Below, piece by piece: positions 1 to 11,836 of a DNA stretch of 64,000 nucleotides (positions are counted from its first letter, which is position 1; each line of letters starts with the position of its first letter). The stretch covers positions 17,066,767-17,130,766 of the forward strand of contig CM055199.1 in NCBI GenBank assembly GCA_029224185.1, in the 5' to 3' direction. The notes beneath the pieces are model-generated. The model had not been told where the DNA came from. It saw only the letters and a program-made list of their open reading frames with translations, and did no database searches. The stretch is from Karalla daura. Its lineage: Eukaryota > Chordata > Actinopteri > Chaetodontiformes > Leiognathidae. The translations under genes and the position numbers were made by a program.

Positions 1-392
1 TTTATGGTGTTTTATGAAGGCAGCTGTGACCTATATCACATGCTGTGGTAAACATAGATGCAGAATGTGAACACACCCTTGTTTATTCCCCTCATTGTCA
101 CTGTGGTGCAGACCACTCAGTCCAGGTGTGCAAGAATGTCTTTTACTTTACCACTACTACTTTACTAGAAATTACTGTTATGGCTTAAGCCTTAAGGAGA
201 TCAATAATTGCACTAAGAAACTGTCTTTCAGAACGTGCTATTTCTCTAACACCTGGTCTGAGTGCTGTTCAGTTAATTTTCCATTCTTTTCCCTTATTTT
301 TTTTCCCACGTTTTGGGTTTTGTTTGCTGTACTCCTTGTTTTGCCACCTGTCACACCCTGTCCTGTCCTCATCTGCCTCCGTCCTGTCCTCT

Positions 393-440
<48 letters not shown>

Positions 441-1130
441 TGTACACTCTGGGCTTGGTGTTTAGTTAGTGGTGCCTGTGTGCCTCCTTGCCGTGTTTCT
501 GAAGTCACCGTCATTATTTGAGTTTCCATCTCGGGGACCTTGAGTCGTCACAGTGGTGTGGTCCTCTGGGTGTGCTCCTAGCGTTTTGTTTTGTTTTTTG
601 TTGGGTTTTTTTCCTCCATTTGTCACTTTTTGTTAGTCACATTGCACGAACCCTATTAGAGCGCTTGGCGTCATCCCACTACTCATTCATTTCTAGCATC
701 TGACGTCTGGGTCACTATGAATAAAGTGCAAGAAAAGATCCCATGTGATTGAATAATTGTGTGTATACTATAAACTGTATTTGAGTAATGCTCTGGGCTT
801 TATGTAAAACTAGCGAATTGTCTTTTAAACCTTATTATCGTACCGTATGCACAAATGAAAGACATGGGATCTTGAGCTGAATTATAATTTGGTTTTACAG
901 GCTGAAGTCTCTGTGCAAACCCAGGGCACACAAACCTAATAATTAAAGAAGAAAAGAAAAATGAATAAATACAGACAAACTATAACACTGGTCAGAAATA
1001 AGTCAGCTAAAGACTTTTACTGCTTTTTAGAAGCTGAAAAGCTCAGATAATGGTAATTATATGTAAATTTACTGTTTTTATATATGTTTTCATACACATA
1101 TATACTTATATGTACTTAGTATAAGTATAA

Positions 1131-1198
1131 GTACTTCTAGTCAAAAAAGTTAGGGTTAGGAATGTGAATGTGTCCAAACTTTTGACTAGTAGTGTACA
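1131..1198. mobile_element. palindromic Tc1-type inverted-repeat remnant
   Basis: The left arm tacttctagtcaaaaaagtt and the right arm aacttttgactagtagtgta are near reverse complements around a 20-30 bp centre. The arm matches the AGTCAAAAGTTTGGACAC-type Tc1 terminus. Confidence 0.5.
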
Positions 1199-1200
1199 TA

Positions 1201-1320
1201 GATATATATTGGTATATTTCCATATATATGGATGTATATTGGTGTATTTTCATATATATGGCTATATATTGGTATATATCCATATATATGGATATATGTT
1301 GGTATGCATCCATATACAGG
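1201..1320. repeat. 30-bp minisatellite, 4 units
   Basis: Units start at 1201, 1231, 1261 and 1291, each of the form G-ATATATT-GGTATATTTCCATATATATG with a few changes. Confidence 0.95.
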
Positions 1321-2857
1321 TAGAGAGGTATTGTAATTTGTCTGTGCTTATTCATCATGTATGTATTTCTGGGCACATTCCTCTCCTTAGAGGCCATAAC
1401 CCCCTGTGTGGAGGCCTGTTAAAAGGCCCGCTCAGTGTAGCTGTGTGTACGTAGGATTAGATTAGATTACATCAGATTAGACCCCAGGTGGCGCGGTGGT
1501 GAAGTGTACCTGCCTTTTCTCTGCAGGGTTCGATGCCGGAGCAGTGGGCGGCTCACACAGACAGCTACAGGCGGATCGGTGGACTGTAACACCAGCGTCT
1601 TTGCCCCGCTCTCCTCCTCCTCCTCCTCCTCCTCCTCCTCTATTTCCTCCCCTTCCTCTCGGCCCTCCTCAGCCCTCGGCTCTCCCCAGGAGATTGTGAA
1701 CGAAAACGTGGTGCCTGATTCAAAAAGGCGTGAATGTGTGTCATTGTATTTCCCCGCCACTAGGTGGCAGGAGAACACAGAAAACCCTCCCCCAGGTTCT
1801 TTTTCTCTCTTCCCCATGGGATCTTGATTAAATAACGAGAACTACCTACGAACATGTTACGTCTGACAGACGTGCGGTATCGACACAGGCTAAAACGATG
1901 ACTTTTAATGTCGTCTGAATGCAGGGAATGTTTTTAACGCAGGGTATTCTTCAGGGAAAACCTCTTGTTTTATGCACTCGTAGCGCTCTTCTAAATAGTC
2001 GGAGACAGGGTATCAACACAGTCCGAGGCTAGAAAAGACCTTGCGTACGACAGCTCTGCCTCTCGACGGATCATCCGGTTGAGGCGAGGTTAGTGCCTAA
2101 CAATCACCCACAATGCACCTGTTTCCATCCAGTCGCTTTGTAGAGGTTAGGTTCCCCCGAGCCAGGTACCCAGGTCTCGCTCTTTGTCCTTTTTGTTGCT
2201 TATGTCTGTATTTCTTGTTTAACACTTACGCCGCATAGCTGAATGTTTCCTTCCAGCTGTTTATGTTTATTATATGTGTGTGTGTGTGTGTGTGTGTGGG
2301 AGACTGTGTGTTGCTGTTTCTCTCGCTGCTGCAACCAAAGTGAGTCACACCTTTCTTTTCTTGGACTGTTAACTCTGCAGGTTCATCAGGTTGTTATTGG
2401 GAGAATCCACTGAAACCAAATCCCTGTTCATCCCCAGTGTACTTGTGCGCGAGTGTATCCGTGTGTGTCGTATGTCGAGTCCTCCAGTACTTGTTCTTTT
2501 CTTTTTTTGCACCATGTCTAGAATCAAATGTTTTATTTATTTTTTTGTTATTTATTTTAATAGAATCATGTTAGCCTTTGTTTTATTTATGCATTAAATT
2601 ATTTTTGTAGACGTATCTGGAATACAAGGCATAATTTTATACTTATTTATATTTTATTTATTTCTGTCCTAGCTGACCTCATTGTAGGAATGTACCAGAA
2701 ATCATTCATAACTCGGCAGATAAAAAATAAAGCAATCGAGCTTAGTAAAACCCTGGTCCCGTGTGCTTTGCTTTCTCACCCTGAAGAACACTCACAACAC
2801 CTTCGGTTTAGAGCGTTCGCGGCAGATCTTGTTCATCGCTCGCTGTCTTGTCACCAG

Positions 2858-2971
2858 GACGCGAGGGAGAGGAAGATGAAGATGATGGAGGAGCGAATGA
2901 GGGAAATCGAGCTGTCGCTGCACAACGTGAAGCTGCTGCTCAGAGAGAAGGTGGCTCAGCTCAAAGACCAG
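2858..2971 (+). CDS. nin: nin penultimate coding exon
   Basis: Acceptor ...tcaccag precedes GAC, and donor CAG|gtcggt follows. It is 114 nt (38 codons), phase 0 at both ends, with peptide starting DARERKMKMMEERMR. Continuous charged coiled coil. Confidence 0.85.
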
Positions 2972-3051
2972 GTCGGTCCACAGAGCTGGGGAACCGCCCG
3001 GCGACGTCCTCATCCCCATCAATGAATAAATGCTCAGGCACCCAGTCCATC

Positions 3052-3100
<49 letters not shown>

Positions 3101-4067
3101 ACACAGTCACACTGTAGACTTAGGCCAGTTACGTCTTCAGTCGACCTAAACATGCAGACCTTCACACACATTTTGGACTGTGGGAGAAAACAAAGTAAAC
3201 CTGCATTAACTTTAAAATGCAGTATGGAGCAATCATCAATACAATATAAACAATAATGGAATGAAACGCCATTAGGCATCAGATTGAGTTATGAGGATGT
3301 GATGTTACAGCCAAACAGTCAAAAGGCTAAATAATATCAACAGCTGAGGCTACAGCCCTCTAAGCAACATCAACAAGTCATTTTTGTCAAACAAAAATGA
3401 AGGAATTTTTAAAGACCTTGTAAGACCTTGCAATTTGAGCTTGTTTCCAAATACATTTCTAAGTTAGAGAGAGTTGGAGAGCAAAAATTGTTCCTTAAAG
3501 TGTAACTAAATAGAAAGAAACAAGCTTTAAGTGTTGCCTCCGGGAGTTTGCTTTCAGGAAATTCAGGAATGTTAAACTTATGTAACTTTAACTGGAGTGT
3601 ATCCATGCATCTTTATAATCCATACAGGTTTTGTTCATCTTTTTAACATTACATGTTTGCGGTATTGACCAAAAAAAACCCCCACAAAATACCAAACTGT
3701 TGCATTCAAGAATGACAAGAATCCACACAATCACCAAGTCAGCCTGAAAATCATCATAAACTGTTCAATTTAATATGGTGATAGATGCCTGTATAACCTT
3801 AAAAGGGTTGAGCCTTTAATTCATGCTTTTTTGTGCTTTTCTTTTGTACAGCTGCGTAAGAACACGGAGGCCAACGTGCTGATCAAAGACCTGTACGTGG
3901 AGAACGCGGAGCTGGTGAAGGCTCTGGACGTCACGGAGCAGCGGGAGAAGATCGCTCAGAAGAAGAACTACCTGCTGGAGGAGAAGATCTCCAGCCTCAA
4001 CAAGATCGTGCGCGACCTGAACCCGGCCACCAACGCCTCTCTGCCTTTCCACTTCAAGTGTTCGTAG
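2858..4067 (+). CDS. nin: ninein, C-terminal end (last two coding exons; gene continues left of window)
   Basis: Ninein anchors microtubule minus ends at the centrosome, on the subdistal appendages of the mother centriole. Only the last 109 codons are visible, as 2858-2971 and 3852-4064 plus the TAG stop at 4065-4067. The peptide is a charged heptad-rich coiled coil (for example KMKMMEERMREIELSLHNVK, then LLEEKISSLNKIVRDLNP), as expected for the extreme C-terminus of the ninein family. Ninein-like (NINL) has a related tail, so sequence alone leaves NIN or NINL. The neighbours sav1, atl1 and map4k5 are those of human NIN, which decides for nin. Both junctions are phase 0 with GT-AG sites. The 3' end is compact, with a polyadenylation signal about 680 bp after the stop. 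Confidence 0.88.
2972..3851 (+). other. nin last intron
   Basis: 880-bp intron. It carries a (CA)n at about 3056-3104 inside a dispersed teleost repeat that continues to about 3205 (the gacctaaacatgca and ggactgtgggagaaaac segments). A short AAGACCTTGTAAGACCTT stretch near 3411 resembles the end of another dispersed repeat. Nothing else recognised. Confidence 0.6.
3852..4067 (+). CDS. nin: nin last coding exon
   Basis: Acceptor ttgtacag precedes CTG, and the reading frame ends at TAG 4065-4067 (216 nt). The peptide begins LRKNTEANVLIKDLYVENAE and ends FHFKCS. The YVENA and YLLEEKI segments are the most recognisable ninein-family motifs. Confidence 0.9.
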   Translation: MRKNTEANVLIKDLYVENAELVKALDVTEQREKIAQKKNYLLEEKISSLNKIVRDLNPATNASLPFHFKCS

Positions 4068-4743
4068 CCCTTCAACCAACCTGCACCAAAGCCTAATATG
4101 CTTGTTTAGCAGATGCAGCCACATGCACAGGGATGAGGGCTGAATGTCACTGTCAGATATGCAGTATTTTTTTATTTGTTTGTCTGAGAGAGAAGACGCG
4201 TGTCGTCGGATCTACGAAGAGCCAAATGTGAGATTTCGACTGTAACATATTTCACAGTTATTTATATATATCTATATTTTTAAAGCAGCAGCTGTGACCT
4301 GAAGATGAGCTTATCATGACACTATATTTCTCTTCGGAAAGGAGAGAAGCAAAACTGAAGTGCACTTTTTGTGTATGTGTTTCTCGTGTCTTTGTCAAAC
4401 AGATTAATTGTGTTTTTCCCTCCTGGAGCCGTTGTGCACACAGAGCTGTCGGATGTGAAATCATGTGAAGAGAACAAGTCAAATAACCCGCTGACCTTTG
4501 TCAGGCTGTTTGCCTTCATCAACAGCAGCTCAGCCTCGAGTGAATGTCAGGTGTCCAAACCTGCTGCTGAACCCATGCAGATCTGATTAAAAGAAAAACA
4601 ATAATAACAATAATAAAATATCTTGTTGCACTATGTGATGTTTTTGATGTGAAACGGTGCCATTCGGAGTGTTTTTGACCAGGTTTGATGACCTGCATGA
4701 GTAATGATGTTGAAAACAGGGTCATGTCTGTGTGGCAGGTATG

Positions 4744-4749
4744 AATAAA
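4744..4749 (+). promoter_or_regulatory. nin: nin polyadenylation signal (AATAAA)
   Basis: AATAAA is followed 20-40 bp later by a GT-rich stretch (tgtgtgtattgtgtg), which fits a cleavage site near 4765. A second AATAAA at 4612-4617 has weaker downstream context. Confidence 0.55.
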
Positions 4750-5588
4750 GTACATACATTCACTGTCTCATGTGTGTATTGTGTGATTTTTAAGGTGCTG
4801 AATCCATCATGAAATTAGCTACTAAAACAAATCCCTTCCCGGCTACAACATTAAATCCTGCTTTTAGAGAAGTGCTTGAATTGTAGTGAATACTTGGTAT
4901 ACGTTTGCCTGACACACATTTTCAATGGATGTTGATGTTACTGCTAATCTTGGGCTACAGCATTAAAATCTATAAAACCAGAAAATGCAACTTCACAAAT
5001 TCTCTTCAAAGCAAATCAAATCCAGTCAGCTTTTATTAATTTCATCATGGTAGCATTCACGTCTGTCAACAATAATAATGAATATATCTGTCCTCCACCT
5101 AAGAGTGAGCAGCTGATCACCACCATTTATGGTTTATCAAGGTGTCATGATGTGGAGGATGTTCAGAATGACCTCTGTTATCTTCAGTCCACATCTTCCC
5201 AGCACATCCCAGAGAATCCATCAGGGAAACATGACTGAAGTCTCCTGATATTGTGAAAAGAGCCTCAGGATGTCTAGTGTGTATCCAAGCAACAACCTCA
5301 TGGAAAACTTTGCATGGAAGCTGCCTTAAAACGAGAATGAGACAATACAAGTAAGTAACAATAATAACAATAGTAATATAATAAATAATACAACTGGTTA
5401 CAAAGATAGAATGAAATCAGGTGTGCACAGCAAAATAATGCTTTTATCAGTCTCCTGTATCGTTATTAACACTTAGGAACTGAGTACATCCACTCAGTAT
5501 AGACACTGATGTACCGTTGATGTACTGTTTTAATGATTATAACCTGAGGGTGGAGATGAATGTGCTGTCACCCATTTGTCAACATGAG

Positions 5589-5591
<3 letters not shown>

Positions 5592-5641
<50 letters not shown>
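5592..5641. repeat. (GT)n microsatellite at the sav1 promoter
   Basis: About 25 perfect GT units, ending just before tttccacaggggg. It lies roughly 300 bp upstream of the sav1 start codon. Confidence 0.95.
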
Positions 5642-5643
<2 letters not shown>

Positions 5644-5936
5644 CCACAGGGGGCAGGGCTGCAGGGAGATGAGCTGCACAACAGAAATACTTTAGCCTCA
5701 GTAGCAGCTGCAGCAGGATCGGGAGTAAATAGGAGCTGGAGCTGGAGCTGGAGCTAGAGCTAGGTGGCTAACTAGCTAACTAGCCGGAGCTAGGTGGCTA
5801 ACTAGCCTCCTGCTAACACCAACAACTCCGTCTCCGCCGACTGAAGATGTTGTGGACTCAACCCGAGCGGGATGGTGCCTGCGGAGTCGAGGGGCCGAGC
5901 CGTTGTTGATGTGTCCCGGAGTTGTGTTTTTGAGTG

Positions 5937-6030
5937 ATGCTCTCACGAAAGAAAAGTAAAAACGAAGCGTCGAAACCAGCCGAGGTTCACGGGAAATATG
6001 TGAAGAAGGAAACGTCTCCGCTCCTGAGAA
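5937..6030 (+). CDS. sav1: sav1 coding exon 1
   Basis: ATG at 5937 opens MLSRKKSKNEASKPAEVHGK and the exon ends with donor GAGAA|gtaagc (94 nt, one base carried over). Several out-of-frame AUGs precede it (see findings). Confidence 0.95.
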
Positions 6031-9000
6031 GTAAGCTAGCTTCTGTTAGCCTCGCTCACACTACTAATTAAGCTACGTATGAAGTGATAAACTAACCGTA
6101 GCAAATTCGGTGGAGTGTGTAACTAGACTTAAATGCGCCCTGTAAACTTTTTATTGCCACAGTTTGCTTTTTATGCAGTTTAGTTAAACGTTTCCAGCCC
6201 GTTAGCTCGGCGGCTAGCTGGCTAAATACCTATCATCCCTTTTACAATAACTGCAGAGTTCAGAAACAACTTTTTAGAGATAACTGCGGATCAGGACCGG
6301 AAACCTCTCGGTTCCTAAGTAGATTACAACCATGAGAGCTAGTTTGACAACTTTTAAAACCTTTCAGTGTAGTTTTTCTAACTTTTCCTGACGTCAGATT
6401 TGTTGCTAGTTTCGCCCCTCAGTGCAAATTGAATGAGTGTTGTCATCTGTGTTTGACTTGATTTATTGTTTTTGTTATTTAAATTCTCTAATCCTTTTAT
6501 AAACATGCGATTGTCCTTATTTTGTTAGTGGATTTACTTTGAGGGTGATCCCTTTGTCCCTGACAAATATCGAGTTCCAATGGTAAATCGTCACAAAAAC
6601 ATACACCAAACAGTTGTATTTGTTTCTGTTGAATTCATGAATTAGTCACTCGATGTGTAATGATTAATGAGTCTTTCCAGATGTTGTGTGATGTCATGGA
6701 TATATAGTAGTCGAGAAAAACATTCAAAAACACTTACTTATTGTAAAATTAAGATTAAATGCCAAACAATCGACTTATTCTAAAATAAAAGTCCAAGTAT
6801 GAAGTGAAAAATACTCTTTATACAGACATGACGGGTCCTGTTGTTTGTTAGAAGATAAGTGCTTGACCTCCACCTCCCCACCACCCCCATGACTTGGAGA
6901 CTGGGTTACAAAGACCTGGATGAATCTCCAGGTAGATCTCAAGTCTGACTTGTCCCCTTCTGTTTTACCAGATCTTATGCCCTCATTCATCCGTCATGGA
7001 CCCACTATTCCCAGGCGCACCGAGGTCCCCCTGCCCGACATGGGGCCCTCTCCCTACCCTGTGGCTCCCGCCCGGGAGCCCGTGGTGTCCCGCAACAAGA
7101 GTTTTCTCCGCCCGCCGGTGCAGAGGCCGCCCCACGAGGTGGCCCGCAGGGAGAGCCACCGCATGTCCGCACCTCCCTACCTGCCTCGCAGCCTGGGAGA
7201 CCTGCCCCACGAGTACGGGGGCTCCTCGCAGTCTTTCCTCACGGACGTGAGCCCCATGTCTGAGAATGGAGACGCTGCGCGGTATTATTACCCCTCTGAA
7301 CCTTACTATGACAGCCAGCAGCACCAGCAACAACAACAACAGCAGCAGCGCCAGCCTCAGCCTCAGCCTCAGCCCAGGAGGGTCCCAGACCGCTTTCCTG
7401 AGGACTATAGATACTATGATCACAATGAACACAACTTCCAAAGAATCCCGAGACAACACACGCCCCCAGCTCCAAGCAGACCGCCCTCAGGTAAACTCAC
7501 TTTAATCCATCCATCCATCACCTGAGCCGCTCCACACCCAAGGGTGTCACAAGCTGTATGACAGTTTAGTGCAAATAAACGCACCATTTCTATAACTTTG
7601 CTACTTGTAGGTGTTTGCACTGAGTGTTTTTTTGCATATGAGTTGAAGTCAACAAACGATAGTTTCTGTATTTGATTAATCTGATAGTTATTTTCCTGAC
7701 TAACTGATTAGTTGTTTTGTTTATAAAGTGTGAAAACTTTTAAAGTTGTTAATGCCTGTTGCACAAAGGCCAAGATAAGACCTTTGAATGCCTTTTTTAT
7801 CTTTGCCTCCACAACACTGAATTTTCTTGCGTATAAGACTGAAGAAACGACAACATTTTTGAAATAATTTCACAATTATGAAGATGAGATCAGAGGATTT
7901 TTCGTGCAATAATAATCTACATTTTTAAATGCTTAAATTGATGAAATTGAAGATAGATTATTAAAATAGTTATAAGTGGATAAATAGGTATTTCATTAAT
8001 ATATGACTTTTTAATGCGTTTCTATCAGATGTTTTTGAAACCTCAATGAGAGCGTAGGAATGTTTTGCCAGCATTTGATAGGAAATACACCCTGGAAAAA
8101 TGCCTTGATAGACATACACACATCCTTCACTCTCACACTCAGTTGGGTGCTATATAGAACGTCTTATTGACCTAAACATGCATTTTTAGACTGTTGGTTG
8201 ATTTTCTCCAGGTCTGCTGGTCTACTCAACTAGTCTGGAAAGAACATCCGTGTTTAGTGCTGAAAGTACAAAGTAGGTACCTTTAGGGATAGATGGGCCT
8301 TCTTCTGTTCACTTTTTGCTTTTGGAAAGAAACGATTGGGGTTGCAATGTGACCAGATCAGGAATTTCTTCTGGAACTGCACACTTTGTTTTGTTGGAAA
8401 AGACACAGTCAGGCAGTCAGAAGTCTCTCTTGAGGGCTCAAAAACCTGTATTTTCATGGCTTTTTGTTTGCAAATTCTGAGGTATGAGGGAGGGGAGCAC
8501 AGTCATGTTTTGAAAGCGAGGACTTGGAATTGAATTACCGTGGCAAGATTTTTCTGATTTGTACTCGAGGGAGGAAATATTTTGAGAAATCGTCGCCAAA
8601 CTTGGAATCCAAGGAAAGTGTTGCAGCTGCAGCGAGGAGGCACGATTGCCATTTTGTAATATCAGTAGTATCATAAATGGCATCTGGATTGTCACTGTCA
8701 CTTAGCAGCTCAATAGAGGATCTTAGTTTTTGTTTTCCTTTAGAAGTTTGGTCCATTTCCCCAGATTTCCTGAAGCCTTGGTCTCGAGGCCTTATACTGG
8801 TGCTGATATTGTGAAGGCAATAACTGAGAGTTTTTTTTACTTTTCCCTCTCATTTTCCATATCGTTTCCATGACTGGACTACCGGTCACTTATTTTCCAG
8901 GTTTTCCAGGATGTATATTCAAATTTAACACAGCTTAATAACCAGTGTTTGAGAGCTCAAAGGTTAAACAAGGGGATTTTTGCATACAGGTGAGGCTTTC

Positions 9001-11788
9001 TGTGAGTATTAACTTCCAAAGATTCAAAAACGGCTCCGTTCCTGTTAGAGAGGCAGCTTCCCTTCACATCTGAGCAGCGTCTCCTCACAAAGACCTGTAC
9101 CTGTGTACACGGATGATTCATAGACGCAGGCAGCCTCAGAGGCCGAGACGCTTGACTGCGGGCGATCTGAAAATTACTACTTTGCTGACAGAAAGATTCA
9201 GCAGGCGGAGAGGGTGAAAAATGCAGAGCCCCCAGAGCACGCTCCCTCCCTCCCTCCCTCCAAACAAGGCTCCGAGATACGAGATGGGCGGGGACGCCAT
9301 CATACCAAACTATATACATGATGCTGACAGGTCAGGGCCACAAAATAAAAGGTTGTTCCATTGTTTGGAGCCGGCTGGAAAATTCCTGCGACCCTCCACC
9401 TAAACATTACAGCGATGACGTCTGTGGAGATTCTCGTTCTTCCACTATCTAGGAGGCAGTTTGACACAAAGCCATCTGTATGTATAAATCATCTTATTTG
9501 GACTTGATGCTCTCCAAATCTGGACGTTTACCTGTGTTCATTGTGAAAATGCATTTGTCCAATTGTGTGGGGGAAAAATATGGAAATGAGAGGAAAAAGT
9601 GAAACATCCTGGATAACTTTTAAGTTCTTGGCTTTGTAGTTGAAGGATCAGGGCATCCGGAGCAAGGCTTTTAAACAGGGTTCCTGGAAAAGAAACCTGG
9701 AGAAGTGATGACCATTGGTTCAGTCATGGAAAACTTATGGAAGATTAGATTTAACAAAAACGTCCTGGAGGTTTTGGGTTTAAAAATTGGAAGTATAAGC
9801 ACATCTAGAACATTATCTGGAAAACCTTGGGATTTAGCAGTCGACTGATCAGTGAGTGAAAAAAAAGTGGAAGTAAAATGTTCTGGAAAAACTTTCTTAC
9901 TGGCTTTATATGAAAGTTTAAGGACATCCAGAGCAAAGCTCCTGTAACCGGATTCCCACGTGTCCTGGAAAACCTGGAAAGAGCGATGACCATTTGTCCA
10001 GTTGTGGTAACGTGTGGAAAACTGTATAAGAAGTCAAATGTCCTGGAAAACCTCTGAGTTATTGGCTTCATAGTGGAAGTATGAGTTGGAATATCTGGAA
10101 AACCTTAAGATGTAGTGACCAATCATCCAGTTGTGGAAAAAACATGGAAATTGAGAGGGAAAAGTCTAAATTCCTAGCCTCATTGTTGGAGCCGGACCAG
10201 TGTTGACTTCCAGGATGAACTCTTCACCTTAGCGTGTAGAAATTCTACCAGACGCCTCTACAAAGTGTTGTTCTTCAGTCCATCGGGGCATTTCCATTGT
10301 CTCTCCATTTTCCTCCTGCTTTCTGTTGCCAGAGGCTCTGTTTTTATTTTTTTTAATGTGCTGTTTGTGGTTTGAAGAAACCGCACCTAAAAAATGAGTC
10401 ACAAACACAAAACCAAGTCACAAGCTTGGACACACCTTCTCAATCAATGCTTTTTCATTGTCTTTTATGACTGTCCTCATCGTGGATCAACACACAATGT
10501 GAAAACTGAAGGGGCACGTATGAAGTTATGTAGTAAACAAAAAAGTATTTCAGATTCTTCAGGCTTGCCACCCTTTGCTTTGGTGACCGCTGGCACACAT
10601 TTTGGTATTTTTATCACGTTGTCTTTTCATTCCAGTTGTTTTGCCAGATTAAAGTGACATTTCTATAATCTGCAGAGCACTGCTCTGGTGTTGCGAGACT
10701 CATCTGGTCTTGCAACATCCCACGGTTCTTGTTAAATCTTGTCCCACGCAGTGCGTCACTTTGAGAAGATGAGTGTTCAAAACATCTCAGATTGGGACTC
10801 ATCACACCAAAGCACAGATTTCCACTGGTCTGTTATCCATGTCCTTTCGTTTCTCGTCCTCGTCTTCTTCCTCCTCAGTCGTTGCTTCTCTGCAGCAGTT
10901 CTCTGAAGCAGTTCTCTGAGTGATGTTGGGATGTGGGTGCTGCTACTTAAGGTCCACTCAGAGATGCTTTTAACCTTGTTTCTGATGCCAACTTAATGGC
11001 AGCGGTTACCATGGCAACCAAAACGTATACAACAAACCCACACTGTCAGGATATTACCATGGTTGAACGTGGGTTAGGGTTATTGTTATGATGTTGATAA
11101 ATATTTATAACAGGAAAGAAGTTGATAATAATAACAGAAAACTGGAGAGAGCAATGCCAGCAATAACAGGAATGATACCTCGTAAAAGAAGACCGGTATT
11201 GTGTATGTATGAGCAACACATGTTGCTTCTATTCAGCCCCAGTGACTGACTTATTGAACTAGTCCAAGCTGCATCACCATTTTAACTCCAGGATCCTACT
11301 CTTGGCCGCATCCCGGGGAGTTCCTGTGATGCCCAAACCTCTGGGTTTACAGCGAGTATGGCTGCCTGCCATCACTCTGTGATGGTGATGGTGATGAGGT
11401 GGAGGAAGAGGAGGAGGAGAGGAGGAGGAGGAGTGCATTTCTGCGGAGCGCCTGCACATTCCGTCCCTTCACTCAGCAGCTGGCGAAGAGCTCGGCGCTC
11501 TGTTGCTGTCACTCCGGTGCAGAATTTATCAGATCGTACGCCGCCATTTTGGGGAGATTTCGCTCTCGCTCACTCCCGCGGCACATTTTTGTTGTGTGTG
11601 TTTTTTTCTTTTCCTCCTTCTTCTTCTTTCAACAGCGTCTCACTCCCTCTATGACTCCTTTGAGTCATGAGCGCTCTCCACGCAGCTGTCGGCTCCAAAC
11701 ATTCCTCCCTGACTTTATTCCAGACCTGCTGAATGAAGCCGCTCTGCTCTTGCATTCCCTCCCAGTGTTTGGGAGTTTGGTGGTTTGT

Positions 11789-11836
<48 letters not shown>

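Larger units (their letters stand above)
1..2857. other. nin intron sequence, no exon recognised
   Basis: This stretch lies upstream of the penultimate nin coding exon. I found no segment with ninein-like coiled-coil coding sequence between splice sites. It holds a (GT)n at 395-443, a second at 2275-2298, a Tc1-type inverted-repeat remnant near 1131-1198, a 30-bp minisatellite at 1201-1320, a tRNA-like segment near 1489-1537 and a (TCC)n run near 1613-1640. Long open frames here follow simple repeats and are not supported as genes. Confidence 0.6.
4068..5936. other. nin 3' UTR, nin-sav1 intergenic interval and sav1 5' leader
   Basis: About 680 bp is nin 3' UTR. The next 800 bp is AT-rich with no coding signal. 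A perfect (GT)n at 5592-5641 is followed directly by the GC-richer sav1 5' region (about 5650-5936), which contains repeated GGAGCT and GGTGGCTAACTAGC blocks. The intergenic gap is about 1.2 kb, so the sav1 promoter is probably between 5400 and 5800. No TATA box was seen. Confidence 0.5.

Noticed and set aside
1148..1160. Telomere-like TTAGGG pair
   Set aside because: Only two imperfect units, with similar short hits at 11070 and 13946. Too short to be an interstitial telomere array.
1467..1827. Poly-Ser/Pro frame considered as an upstream nin exon
   Set aside because: A (TCC)n run next to a tRNA-like segment. The peptide has no coiled-coil character expected of ninein.
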